From the NCBI GenBank assembly GCA_050084985.1, contig JBITNC010000001.1, positions 121,768,001-121,832,000 of the forward strand: a stretch of 64,000 nt of DNA, given 5' to 3'. Position 1 is the first letter of the stretch, and each line of letters opens with the position of its first letter. Shown here piece after piece: positions 36,731 to 48,001 of this stretch. The notes under the pieces are model-generated. The model did no database searches. It had not been told where the DNA came from and worked only from the letters and a program-made list of their open reading frames with translations. The DNA is from Nageia nagi (taxonomy: Eukaryota > Pinophyta). A program made the translations under genes and the position numbers.

Positions 36731-37329
36731 TAAAACGTTATGGGGAATTTAAAAAACCCTAGCATATGGAATTAACTTTCAATTTTAGCATGCATTGTTG
36801 ATAGTTTATTTTTATATATTGAATCCTAACATAATTATAATTATAATACACTACATATATGGTATTTCATGTTGTTCCTCTCAAATATTTGATGGTAAAA
36901 CAACACCTTTCAAGAAGAGTCACAAAATTTCTAATGTTATTACTAAAATTTGACTTGATGTTTGTGAAAAAAAGATGATAAAAGGATAAGATATAGCTAA
37001 CTTGATGGTTGAATTCCCTTAGAAAAATGATTATATATCATATGAAGAATTTCTAAATAAATATGCTTCCTATATATAGAAATAAGGGTGGGTGCATTGT
37101 ATGTCTAAAATATAAATTCTATATGAGTACACATTCATCATGTAGAAGAGAAAACTATTGAGTGGATCCTTTGTTTTGATGGTTCTATATGTACTTATTA
37201 TGTAAGGGTAGATATAATCCTTTTGATTGAGATAGTCATTCGCAAGCTCATCCTAATGGTGTTGGATATGTAAGGGTAGATATATTTCAATGATCAACAA
37301 TGAACCCATTTTGTATCACTTCTTTATAC
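36731..37329. other. Noncoding; start of the copia 5' LTR not resolved
   Basis: The 5' LTR of the copia element below must begin here or a little later, but it is too diverged from its 3' partner for me to place the boundary. Confidence 0.35.
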
Positions 37330-37476
37330 TAGAAAAAAAAAGGATGGAGTGGACATTTTGTATATGGTAATCCACATCGGGTAAACCATATTAAATATGT
37401 GTCTATTTTATCTTATGTTATTTTGCATTATCTTTTTCATTTTATTTATTTCTTTTCATTATTATTATTCTAAACA
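37330..37476 (+). repeat. 3' portion of the copia 5' LTR
   Basis: GGATGGAGTGGACATTTTGT then CATATTAAATATGTGTCTA and an end CTAAACA align with the 3' LTR at about 44870-45004 (GATGGACTAGTTATT, CATGTTAAATTTGTATCT, CCTAACA). It stops two bases before a primer-binding site. Confidence 0.7.
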
Positions 37477-37478
37477 AT

Positions 37479-37490
37479 TGGTATCAAATC
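37479..37490 (+). other. Copia primer-binding site
   Basis: TGGTATCAAATC two bases after the LTR end matches the initiator-Met site TGGTATCAGAGC with two differences. Copia elements use this tRNA. Confidence 0.75.
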
Positions 37491-37499
37491 AAGGTTCAT

Positions 37500-38380
37500 A
37501 AACTCACTTAAAAGGAGCATTCCTAGTTCAAATGAGAGCAATGGTTGAAGAATGAAACTTTAGGGCTGATAAGTTTAAAAAATAAAACTAACAACTATGG
37601 AAGATGAAAATAGAGGAATATTAATATAAAAAAAGATATTTACCTACCATTAAGTGGAATAGAAAATAAGTTGATGAGTATGATAGACAAAGAATGGAAC
37701 TTATTAACATAAAGGTATTAGGAACCATAGGATTATGTGTAGCAACAATAATGGCCTTCAACATTCCAAAAGTAGAAGAAAACAAAGGATTTAATGAAGG
37801 CATTTGATAAATTATATGAAAACCTTTAGCTTTGATAAAGGTATTTCTAATGAAATAATTATTTAATATGAATATGCTAGAAAATGGGTTCATTGTTGAT
37901 CATTGAAATATAACATAGTTAGTAGTAAGTTAATATTTGTAGGAGTATATTTTGATATTAAGGTTAGTTCTCTTTTTATCTTATGTTTATTACTAGACTG
38001 ATATAATATTTTGATCATGAATATGATTAATTGTATCTCTTGTTTAATAAATTTAAAATTTAATGATGTTGTTATTATTATCCCGTAAAGAAATATGATA
38101 GAAAGCATAGATGAGACATCAAGTAATGCTTTGAATATGGATAATAGGGAAATATCAAGGGAGAGAGGAAAGATCCTAACAAATTATGGGAATTAAATAA
38201 AAGGTATATCTAAATCTAAAGAAAGACTAGAATGCTAGCATTATTCAAGGAAAGAACAATTGAAAAGATATTGTTGGTCTTAAAAAGAGAAAAATGAGTA
38301 TGAATGAAAACATAATCATGAAGAAGAAAATGTAACATTATAACATGTTATATGATGTAAGATTATTTAATCCTTATATT
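37500..38380 (+). pseudogene. Decayed copia gag region
   Basis: This region should hold gag. Only scattered resemblance is visible (NYGRWKIEE-like codons near 37590, and a Lys/Glu-rich stretch with KKMN-like text at 38280-38330). The minus-strand frames at 37621-38108 are shadows. Confidence 0.35.
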
Positions 38381-38384
38381 AGAT

Positions 38385-39388
38385 AATAATATTGATTATT
38401 GGGTGATGAACACAAGGGTTTCATTTTATGCCACACCCCATAGGAAATTATTTCAAGACTAAGTTCAAGGTGACTTTGGATAGATCTATTTAGGTGATGA
38501 TCATGCATGTAAAATTATTGGTATAAGTAATATATAGATAAAATTACCAAATAAAATTACATTATTTCTAAAAGAGGTAAAGCTTATTCTTAATTTTGAA
38601 ATCAAATCTAATTTCAATAGGGAGGATAAGAGATGAAGGTTGTATAGTTTCATTCATAACATTTTAATGGAAGGTTACTAAAGGATATATTATAGTAGAA
38701 ATAAAAAGAGGATAGCTACATTGTATTTATATACTATAAATATTGATCCTTCAATTTATTTACCTTTTATAGGAGAGAATATAAATTTAATTCATTGTAG
38801 CCTTAGGTATATGAGTGAGAATAGAATGAATATTATATAATAAAGGAATTTATTTGCATACTTGAAGTAGATTTATTTGGTTTATGTGAGAACTATGTGT
38901 ATACAAAATAGAAGTTAGATTTATTAGAATTGGAAAAAAAAGAATGAGTTAAAAGTTAGAGTCTATATATACAAACATATAGGGACCAACTGAAGTATTA
39001 TATTTATTTGGTTCTTATTATTATGTTACTTTTATTGATGGTGCAATTAGAAAAACTTGGGTTTGTCATATTTGAAAAAAATATGATGTCTTTGATACTT
39101 CCAAGAAATGGAAAGATTTATTTGAAAATGAACATAAAATAAGTTAAAGTATCTCATATTTGATAGTGAAGGTAAATACTACAAAGGAGTTTAATAGTTA
39201 CCATGGGATTTGCATAATGAAGACAATTCTAAGATCACCATAAGAAAATGGTGTGTTAGAAATGATGAATAGGAAAATCATGGAACATGATAGTTTTATG
39301 AGATTACATGCAAGATTTTCATTATAGTTTTGGTAATATATGGATATTATTTTATACTTATCAAATAGAGGACCTTCAAGTTCCCTAG
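38385..39388 (+). pseudogene. Copia protease, GAG-pre-integrase and integrase core (5' half)
   Basis: DYWVMNTRVSFYATPHRKLF (38395-38454) is the copia protease site, with the active DSG/DTG changed to NTR. IYLGDDHACKIIGI follows. IATLYLYT ... SLRYMSENRMNI (38715-38835) is the pre-integrase 'TLY ... LGHMSEKGM' motif without its zinc ligands. The integrase core is spread over frames: a GPTEVLYLFGSYYYVTFIDG-like reading (38980-39040), then IFDSEGKYYKGV (39152-39187, family SDNGGEY), then a PQENGVLEMMNRKIME-like reading (39237-39285), and NRGPSS at the junction. The nested element interrupts it exactly there. Confidence 0.82.
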
Positions 39389-40115
39389 TGTAGAATCTAA
39401 ATTATGTAAAATATAAATATACACAATAAATAAAATGATCTACAATATAAGAAGAGCTAGATATGTACACTATATTATATATAATAAATATACATGAAAA
39501 ATATGCACCTGATATGAAGTGTATGCACAATCCTTGAAAGCAATAGCAATGAATCTTTAGAGGATTAGGATTGTATTGGAGGTGAGCTCATGATGTATAT
39601 TTGCATGTAAAAATCAATAACCTTTTCCATCAAAATCTAAAACCTTTGATCTAGAATATGCACATTACAAATAACCTAAGAGAATCCCATCATTAACCAT
39701 GTAGGATATGTCAAATTATGCGATGCACAAAAGATAGAAAGTATTAGAGCTCAAGGTATAACAATTTCTCATAATAGGTCATGTCAAGAGACACCATTAT
39801 TTGATGAAGATAATGAAAGATAACCACCTATTAAAGATCTTATCATATAAAAGAGTTTTGATCTATGGAGGTCATCCTATTTCACTCACATATATAGTCT
39901 ATAAAGACATAAAAAGGATTGAATTCCAACCTCTAGCAATAATATAAACTTTTTTATATTCAACATATCTTAAAATATAAACCATGATCAATGATATAGG
40001 TTTTAATATAACACATGGCATTGCATTGTAATATCAACTTTATTTTGACATATGTAATATTGCATTAAGTCATTTAGGAAGTATAAATATGATTTATTAA
40101 ATAAATAATAAATCA
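39389..40115. repeat. Left LTR of nested element
   Basis: 727 bp, TG...CA, direct repeat of 41198-41921, ends ATAATAAATCA. Confidence 0.88.
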
Positions 40116-40238
40116 TGTTCTTGAGTTGATCTTACAATATAGCTAACATATGCTCTTTAATTTTCTTGAGTTGATCTTAAGGTGTCAAATTTTCAAATGC
40201 AATATCATACATTTCATATTTATCCATAACTTCAAGGT

Positions 40239-40514
40239 TTAAATATCATCATAATCAATTTCAACCATATAATAATCATCATTATCATGCACTTGATTTT
40301 CTATAATTGATATATCATTTAGCACATAATAATTTGCAATAGCTAAGCATGAATTTGGTAAACTCATTTCATCATAAGATTTTCTATTGTTATTTTTTAC
40401 AACATCTATAACTTTAGATATTTCTTTTATTGGATAAGGTGAAAATAAATCACTTATCATATTCAAATATTCAAGAAAACCACTTTTAGATGTAATATCT
40501 AGGATAAAATGCAA
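40239..40514 (-). CDS. 91-codon ORF of the nested element, unknown function
   Basis: An uninterrupted frame of 91 codons from ATG, ending VEIDYDDI and stop. It begins MHFILDITSKSGFLEYLNMI and contains DVVKNNNRKSYDEMSLPNSC. The composition is balanced (acidic tail, hydrophobic start) and unlike the low-complexity shadow frames elsewhere. It is the only sizeable ORF with this character inside the element. I do not recognise the family. It could be the end of a gag-like or captured protein, or chance. Two CDY/DY pairs and NDISIIE-type acidic runs make a nucleic-acid-binding role unlikely, but no function is claimed. Confidence 0.4.
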   Translation of the reverse strand: MHFILDITSKSGFLEYLNMISDLFSPYPIKEISKVIDVVKNNNRKSYDEMSLPNSCLAIANYYVLNDISIIENQVHDNDDYYMVEIDYDDI

Positions 40515-41197
40515 GATCTAGAGCTTTGCATAAAACTTTAAGAAATATGATAAAATAAGCACTTTTACACCAGGAAAATTGAAAATAATTTGCTAGCATG
40601 TATACTATATGATAAGGGACCAATTTGATGATGCTAGATCTTTGAAAATTCAACAAAAAAACCTTTAAAATTTGAATTTTTATGAAAAAATATTTCTATT
40701 TAAAAATATATATAAATCTTGATAAAAATGCATGCAACAAGTTCAAATTAAACTTGAAATGTTGCCTACTATGATGACCTATGATTTTAGCAATTTTTGA
40801 TCATGAACCAAGTCACCAAATAGTTGGTAAAATATTTTCAAAATTTAGCATTTTTCAATGTGATGTTTTTGGAAAAACTTTTCTCAAAATCAACCAAAAT
40901 ATGCAAATCTAGACCTAGAAAAATAAAAAAAAAAATTCTCAATTATATTTATCTATGGTTTGGATAAAAGTTTTGTAATGCTACATCCCACCAAATCAAA
41001 TAAAATGACCTCCAAAAATTAAGTTTTTCTACAATAATTTTTTTTTTAATGCAATAAAATTTTCTAAATTTGAGAAAAATTAATTCAACCAAAAATAAAA
41101 CAAAACCTATGGTTTCCAATGCAAGACTCCTTAAAAAAAAGCAATGCCCTAAAATAAAAAGTCTAGGGTTTTTAGGATATGTCAAGGTTCACCATTA

Positions 41198-41921
41198 TGT
41201 AGACTCTAAATTGGGTAAAATTTGAATATACATAATAAATAAAATTATCCACAATATAAGAAGAGCTAGATATGTACATTATATGAGATATAATAAATAT
41301 ACATGAAAAGCATGTACTTGATATGAAGTGTATGTACAATCCTCAAAAGAAGATAATAATGAATCTTCAAAAGATTGGGATCGGATTGGAGGAAAATTCA
41401 TGATGTATCTTCACATGTACGAATCAATAGCCTTTGCCACCAAAATTTGAAACCCTTGATCTATAAGATGCACATCGCTAATGGCCTAATAGAAACACAA
41501 CACTCATAGCCTAAGAGAAGCATTTTTTTAATTACGTAGGATATATCGAATTATGCCATGCACAAAAAATAGAAAGTATCAAAACTCAGAGTATAACAAT
41601 TTCTCATAATAGGTGGCATCAAGAGAATCATTTCTCAATGAAGATAGTGAAAGATAACCACCTATCAAAAATCTTGTCATATCAAAGAATTCTATATATA
41701 GATTGCAAGGACATAAAAAGAAGTGAAGGCCAACCTCTAGTAATAATATAAACTTTATTATATTCAAGATATTTTAAAATATAAACCATGATAAATGATA
41801 TAGAATTTAACATAAACATGGCATTGCATTATAATATCAACTTTATCTTGACATATGTAAAATTACATTAAGTAAATATGATTTATTAAATAAATAATAA
41901 ATAATTTTTAGGCATACACAC
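41198..41921. repeat. Right LTR of nested element
   Basis: 724 bp, TGTAGACTCTAAATTGGG ... GGCATACACA, direct repeat of 39389-40115. Confidence 0.88.
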
Positions 41922-43900
41922 CTAGATGGTGGTATTATAGAGGAGGAATTATATGTAAACTTATTAACTACTCATTTTTTAAGACTTTTGGTGGTGAGGA
42001 CTTTGTTAATGCTGATAAAGAAAATAAAATAAATCTTAAGGAAAAATACAAGTATACTTTCATTAGAGAAAGAGTTAATGATTTTGGTTATCATTTTTTG
42101 GATTATGAAAGTCATAAAATAATTAGAAGTAAAGATATGGTATTTAATGATAAGACCATGTATAAATATAAATTGTAAGAAATGGAATATGGAAAGGCAA
42201 ACACATAATATATAATTCTTGATGACCACATTGAAAATGAAACTCCAAAGATGTCATAAAATCAAATTCTTAATAAAACAAGAAGAACCTCAAACTCTTG
42301 TAAGTATTGTTATAAGATCTAACATGTTAATTAACCTTCTCAAACATAACTTTTCTTCATTCAATTATGTATTCTTAGCTAGTTCAGATGAACTATAAAT
42401 ATATGAAGAAGCAATCTAGGTAAAAATAAGAAACAATTGGGAGCAAGGCATGAAAGAAGAGATGGAATATCTGGTACATAACCAAACTTGGTATTTGGTA
42501 TGATTATCTACATGAAAAATATAATTATAGAATAAATGAGTTTTATAAGGTGTAGTAAGAAACTGAAGGCAAAAAGAGATATAACACAAGACTTATTGTA
42601 AAGGGTTTTGCATAAAAGAAAGATATATTTTGGTAAAATATTTTCTATATTGTTAAAATAGCTTAAATTAGAACTATTTTAGATCTAGTGATTGTAGAAG
42701 AGTTGTATCTTTAATATTTGTATGTAAAAATAACTTTTCTCTAGATATTGGGATTTGGAGGAAGAAATTTATATACAACAACCACATGAGCATGAGGTTA
42801 AAGGGAAGGAGGAATTTTTATGCATGTTGAAAAAGAGCTTGTATGGACTAAAGCAATATCCAAGGCAATGGTATCTAAAATCTCATAGTTTCATGAATAA
42901 ACAAGGTTAGAATAAATATCATTATATTGTGTTTGATTTAAGATATGAGGTAATGGTAACTGTATTATATTATTATTGATGTAGATGACATGCAGAATAT
43001 AAATATGCTCAAAAGATAATTGGTAAAATCATTTGCAATGAAGGATTTATATGCTTGAAAGAAAACCCTTATTATAAGAATAATAAGAGATAAAAAAATC
43101 ATATATTATCATTATCTTAGGGTGAGTATATTGAAAATTTGTTGAAAATATTTAAAATGAAATATGGAAAATCTATTAGTAACCTTTGGCCAACCATTTC
43201 TATTTGACTAAGGAGATATATCCCAATACCTAGGATCAAATAGATCACATGTCCAAGGTTTCTTATTTATGTATAGTTAGTAGTTTGATATATGGGATGG
43301 TATTGATAAGGCCATATATTGAACATACAATTGGAGTTGTGAGTAGGTTTATAAGAAATCAATGTAAAGAGCATTAGGAGATAGTGAAGTGGATTCTTAT
43401 GCTCATGAAAGGTACTACCACTTAGTCATTATGTTTTGGAGGATTCATCACTATTTTATAAGGATATGTTGATTTAAACATGGCAAGTGATGTAGATAGA
43501 AAAAGGATTACCACAAGGTATATCTTTACTATAAGAGAAATAATTGTAAGTTGGATTTCAAAAATACAAAATGTTGTTACACTTTCAAGAATAAAAGTAT
43601 ATTATGTTGTTGATATAGAGGCCAATAAAGAGATGATTTGGTTATAAATTTTATATATGAATTGGTAAAGAATAAGGAGAATACAAAATTCTATAGTGAT
43701 AGTCAAAGTATCATTACTATTGCAAATAACTCAACCTTCTATTCTAAGAGTAAACATATACAACTTAGGTACCATTTCATACAATCAATTTTTGAAGATG
43801 AAAAAAATACACTAGTCAAAATCCTATAGACATGTTAACAAAGGTAGTAACCAAGGATAAATTGAGTTCTTTGTTAATTTTAGTTGATCTTACATGGGTG
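41922..43900 (+). pseudogene. Copia integrase C-terminal part, RT and RNase H
   Basis: Directly after the nested element, LDGGIIEEEL then INYSFFKTFGGEDFVNADKE and RERVNDFGYHFLDYESHKII, RSKDMVFNDKTMYK (42060-42170) match the copia segment 'NYS-LK-FGC-A-VH--KE-R ... GYR-WD-E--K-I-SRDV-FNE--MYK'. RT traces include NWEQGMKEEMEYLVHNQTW (42426-42490) and a VDDM pair near 42980 in the YVDDM position. RNase H is clear at 43640-43830: KFYSDSQSIITIANNSTFYS, then KSKHIQLRYHFIQSIFEDE. The latter 63-codon piece is intact and includes the DSQSA-like Asp. Stops break everything before it. Confidence 0.87.
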
Positions 43901-43925
43901 GGTCACTTAATAGAGAGTCTTTAAA

Positions 43926-44300
43926 ACACATACAAAAATAGGATTCTTGAAAAACCCCTTTTCTTTAAAATTTACCACCTCCCCTTTAAATTTATTAAAC
44001 CCCCTATTTTTAAAATTTACCAACTACCCCCAACACCCCACCCTCATATTTGCAACCTTTAGCTCTCCCCACCACCCCACCCAACCATTTTTTAAAATAA
44101 CCCTACCCACTCTCCTTTTTCTAAATACCCACACCCCCCTCCCCTTATAAAATACTTACCGATATATCACTAGTTGAACTAGATATTAAGAGTGACCCCC
44201 CTTGTGTGATCTTCGAGCATGAAGAAAGAGATGAGAAAATTTCCAAGTTCAAGAATAGTCTACCAAGTACAATTGCTATGATCAATCTCTAAGAGGGAGA
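43926..44300. other. C-rich, G-depleted block before the copia 3' LTR
   Basis: From about 43965 to 44160 the plus strand holds long runs of C and T/A and almost no G (I count two in about 200 bases). It produces the Pro/Thr/Leu/Phe frame at 43947-44150, which I consider non-coding. After 44165 normal composition returns and a polypurine tract AAGAGGGAGA lies at 44291-44300. Confidence 0.75.
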
Positions 44301-44301
44301 T

Positions 44302-45004
44302 TATTGGTTATGGATCCTTCCCCCCCCCCCTCTTGCTCTCTCTCTAATTTTAAAGACCTTGTTTAAGCCACATTTAAAACCAAAATTTCCAAGTCTAAAG
44401 TTGTCGTTCTACTTATTTAACCAAAAATGTATGTATTTTACCTTTTCTAAATTTGTATTATTCCTAATTTGATCACAAATCAAATTATACAATTTAGTTA
44501 ATGTATTTTTCCCTTAAAGGTAACCCACTTTTTCTATAAAGGGTATTTTGTATTGTAATTGAATGTATGTACAAGATACTATGAAATAATTAAAACCCAA
44601 AATTTTGAAGTCTAAAGTTGTCCCTCTACTTATTTAACCAAAAATGTATGTATTTTACCTTTTGTAAATTTGTATTATTTCTAATTTGATCACAAATCAA
44701 ATTGTACAATTCAGTTAATGTATTTTTCTTTAAAAGGTAACCCACTTTTTCTATAAAGGGGATTTTGTATTGTAATTGAATGTATGTACAAGATACTATG
44801 AAATAAAGGAGAGGAAGTTACAATTGATGTCTTATAGGTTGTATTCCTTCATTGTACTCGATGGAATAAAAGATGGACTAGTTATTTTTTTGTGGATGTA
44901 TCCCAAATTAGATCAGCCATGTTAAATTTGTATCTCTTATTTTTATTCTTCTCCATTATAATTATTTATTTATTTATTGCTCTCTAGTGTTATTATTCCT
45001 AACA
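44302..45004 (+). repeat. Copia 3' LTR
   Basis: It starts right after the polypurine tract with TATTGGTTATGG (TGTTGG expected), includes CCCCCCCCCCC and CTCTCTCTCT runs at about 44320-44345, and ends CCTAACA at 45004. An internal tandem duplication enlarges it. Confidence 0.75.
44376..44806. repeat. ~216-bp tandem duplication inside the 3' LTR
   Basis: 44376-44591 and 44592-44806 are near-identical: both start AAAACC[c]AAAATTT and pass through TATTTAACCAAAAATGTATG and CCACTTTTTCTATAAAGGG to GTACAAGATACTATGAAATA. Differences are few, so this duplication is much younger than the element's coding decay suggests, or was homogenised. Confidence 0.9.
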
Positions 45005-46980
45005 TTTATTAGGTTGATAAGTTCTTTTATTCAATGAATCTGCATCAATCCTTATTACCTATTTCTTACTCTAATAATAATCTAGAATGAAAGTATTTAT
45101 CATATTTAAACATATAGGAATCATAATTTGTAAACCAGTTTGAGAGTTGAAAGAGTTTTCATATAGGTATTGATTCTTATTTTAGTTTGTAATAGTTATT
45201 GTAAGTCCTTATGCTTTCTTATAAAGAAATCAAATAATTACAATAACTATTAGGTCATAATAATTCCAATCCTAATTGGAAATATTTAATGAATTTCATG
45301 TTATAATCATATTACTAATAAAATGACCAACTCCCAAATTTATGAGTATTTATCTTATGTTCAATTTCATGGCTATATCCCAACAATATTACTAAAATTT
45401 AAAACTTACGTTGAGAGGTTCAATCATTCTTAGAAGATTTAGAAATCCTAATATTTGAATTGTTAAACTGATCCTTAAATTCACTTAGTTGCAAAGAGGT
45501 TTCATGAACATAAACTTCTAGAAACCATTCTTTCCAAAAATATTTAAAGTGATGTGAAAGAGTCTCAAACAATGTTCAAGGTTTATATGATTCTAAGACT
45601 CATATGAAAGTTCTATCAGGAGTTATCTCTTGATACATGCATTAATTATTAAGGAAAATTGATTTTTCACTATAGTATCTCTTTTCAAAATTTAATGAGT
45701 TTATTCTCAATTACAATTTATTGTTATCATGTTTATAATAAAAGGAGTGGCTAGCTACAATTATTATTACATAACAAGTTTATCAACTAGATTGAGACTC
45801 TCATTGAAGTTGTAACCTAATATTAGTAAATTTTAAATTTTTGGTAAAATAAATCAAAAGCATTGATAATCATTGAAGCTTGATACCTAGCATTTACAAA
45901 ACTATAGAACTAATTTTTTCATGGTGTATTAAAGAGATTTTGTATATTTGAAAAACTAAGAAAATAATTATACCTATATTAGAATAATGGTTATGAAAGA
46001 ATTCCTAAGTTTTGATTCCTAATCATTGCTTAAAATTCTTTAAAAAAGTTTGGATACAGAGAATAAGTGTATTAGAAAAATACTAGGAAAGGTTAAGAGT
46101 ATCTTCTAAATAAAATTTCTTCTACAATTTGAGTAATTCAAATTTCTATCAAAGTTAAAAGTTTGCCAAGAGACATGACTTGGACATATCTTGTTAAATT
46201 TTAGAGATATTTAATGTAACATATAATCACTTACCAAAGCTGAAATAGTTAATTGTCCATATGCACAAACATGTTTTTTCATGTTGATATATCCATGTTT
46301 TGATGTAATTATCTATTTGTACTATTCATTTTGTTGCAAGACAATATTGGGATTGTGTTTTAGTAATATCAATCAAACTAGTTTACATTCAACACAGTTG
46401 TTATGCTTTTCGAAAGAAATAACAACATATTTGATTATGCAATTATCTTTGCAAGACGAGAGTTAAATTACAAACATCTTTTATTATTAGATTGTTTAAC
46501 TACCTAATATTGATGCATCAACATATCCCTAAAGGAACTCTCATGCTTCTTGGAATTTTGAGAGCAATTTCAATCAATCTTTTTTCAATTCAAGATTTTG
46601 AATTTGAAATTTTAAGTACTTCATTAAAATTTATTTTTTAATTATAAAAAATTTAATTTATCCATATTGATTGCATTTTATTTGACATTTATAATGTTTA
46701 TTCTAATTATTTATATTTATTTAAAATACCATATTTTATTTTCTTTCACAATAACATTTTAAAGTTAATATTTTTCTAATAACATAAAGGAGGGTTAAGG
46801 TTTAAGTTTAAATCTATTATTTTATAAAACCTCATACTCTCCCAATAATAATAAGAAAAGAAAATTAATATTAATTTTATAATTAAGAAATATGTTTAGA
46901 TATATATTAATTTGAGGGTTTTAGTTTGGAACTTATTTGTTTTGCAAAGAATCCAATGACTACAAATTTACACGAATTGG
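45005..46980. other. Noncoding AT-rich DNA
   Basis: No gene or repeat is recognised; the 61-codon frame at 46281-46466 has no family features. Confidence 0.4.
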
Positions 46981-46984
46981 ATAC

Positions 46985-47790
46985 TTCCAAATGCGATTTT
47001 GAGGAGGCTCTGATTTTTGGAAACTTTGCCAGCCTTCTACCAATGTACACATTGGAGACTGTTCAAATTTAAATGTAAATGTAGTTGTCAGATGTAATAC
47101 CAAATTTAAAGGGGTTTGAATTGTTTGATAAAATATCTTATAGAAATGTAGTTCTATGGAATATAATAATTACAAGATATTTTATCAGAAGAATTGAATA
47201 AAGGAGTAGTTGAAAACTTTCAAGTGGATAATAAAAGATTTTAATCTCAAATCTCTTCTCTCATATACAAGTGGATATGTAACATATCCCACCCACACAA
47301 ATTTATTAATTTATTAAAAAAAAATCATAAAATTTATATAATATAAATTTTTGGAAAAGCTCCAGAAATTCTTCAATAAATTCAATGATCTACTGAAATG
47401 AAAGAGTGTAGGTTCACAAATACACATGTAACAATGGCAACATTGAAAGGATGGTGAATTGTTTGACAAAATGTCATACCGATCCTGTAATGCAATGATC
47501 GCTCATAATGCATAAAACAAATACCCATGACTTGTTCCATATTTAAATGCATCTATCTTGTAGGTTGTAATTGATTATTTGATTATCACTATCTTTTTTC
47601 GTTTCATCTTATTTTTGCCTTCGTTCCTCTTTTCCAAGATGCAACATGTAGATGTTGATAAATCCGAGGAATTTATCACATGATCATTGCACTAGAGGAG
47701 ATTGCATTTCGATCATATAGAATTGTTTGATAAAATGCAACACCGATCTGGAGGTAGTTAAAACATGTGAAAAGCATAAGGAGTAGTGCG
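46985..47790 (+). pseudogene. PPR (pentatricopeptide repeat, PLS-type) gene relic
   Basis: Three copies of a PPR phrase occur on the plus strand: ELFDKISYRNVVLWNIIITR (47128-47187), GNIER then ELFDKMSYRSCNAMIAHNA (47430-47515) and ELFDKMQHRSGG (47722-47757). Between the first two, APEILQxIQ and THVTMATLKG fit the 'AL--F--MQ ... FTF--VL-ACA-L-AL--G' part. Before the first, FGNFASLLPMYTLE fits the same part. This is the plant PLS arrangement 'A-ELFDKMP-R-VVSWN-MIAGYAQNG'. PPR proteins bind organelle RNA. Stops, shifts and AT-rich insertions make this a relic of one or more repeats. CpG content rises here, as expected of formerly genic DNA. Confidence 0.68.
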
Positions 47791-48001
47791 TATCTATATC
47801 TGTAATAAGAAAAATATGTTTACTATAATCACCCTTTCTACAGCATTGTATGAAGGTGATTTTCATTTCAATGTAAAGTCGTCCATTCGGTGGGTAGCAG
47901 ATGAGATTATACAAATCTGAAAACACGTAGGACAACGTATCTTCTGTGGCATCTCCAAAAGAAGTAAAAAAATCACACAGGCTTGCCAGAGTCGAAGACA
48001 T
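47684..48001 (-). CDS. 105-codon ORF, unrecognised
   Basis: A frame of 105 codons from ATG with unusually even codon composition and several CpGs. It begins MSSTLASLCDFFTSFGDATE and contains YVFSDLYNLICYPPNGRLYI. No family is recognised. It overlaps the last PPR phrase on the other strand, so at least part is a shadow. The 5' half (47870-48001), outside the PPR relic, could be a separate gene fragment. A competing plus frame (47946-48131, MASPKEVKKSHRLARVEDML) is equally open, and I cannot choose between them. Confidence 0.25.
   Translation of the reverse strand: MSSTLASLCDFFTSFGDATEDTLSYVFSDLYNLICYPPNGRLYIEMKITFIQCCRKGDYSKHIFLITDIDTHYSLCFSHVLTTSRSVLHFIKQFYMIEMQSPLVQ

Larger units (their letters stand above)
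39389..41921. mobile_element. Non-autonomous LTR retrotransposon nested in copia
   Basis: Two direct repeats of about 725 bp (39389-40115 and 41198-41921) start TGTAGA[ac]TCTAAATT and end in CA. The element is flanked by CCTAG on both sides (39384-39388 and 41922-41926), a clean 5-bp target duplication. The copia reading resumes directly after it. The internal part is only 1082 bp and has no gag or pol that I recognise, so it depended on enzymes from elsewhere. It has one 91-codon ORF on the minus strand. Minus-strand TGGTGAACCTTGAC, three bases inside the right LTR, is a possible primer site. Orientation is therefore probably minus but uncertain. The LTRs differ at many positions, so it is old. 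Confidence 0.88.
37477..45004 (+). mobile_element. Old Ty1/copia retrotransposon, split by a nested LTR element
   Basis: The order on the plus strand is primer site (37479), decayed gag, protease (38400), integrase (38960-39388), nested element (39389-41921), rest of integrase and RT (41922-43400), RNase H (43400-43850), a C-rich block, polypurine tract AAGAGGGAGA (44291-44300) and 3' LTR. Protease-integrase-RT order is diagnostic of Ty1/copia. Each domain has many stops and shifts. The 5' LTR is much more diverged from the 3' LTR than in other elements here, or has been partly deleted. Confidence 0.85.

Noticed and set aside
43947-44150. 67-codon Pro/Thr/Leu-rich ORF
   Set aside because: Direct consequence of the C-rich, G-free block; no start context or family resemblance.
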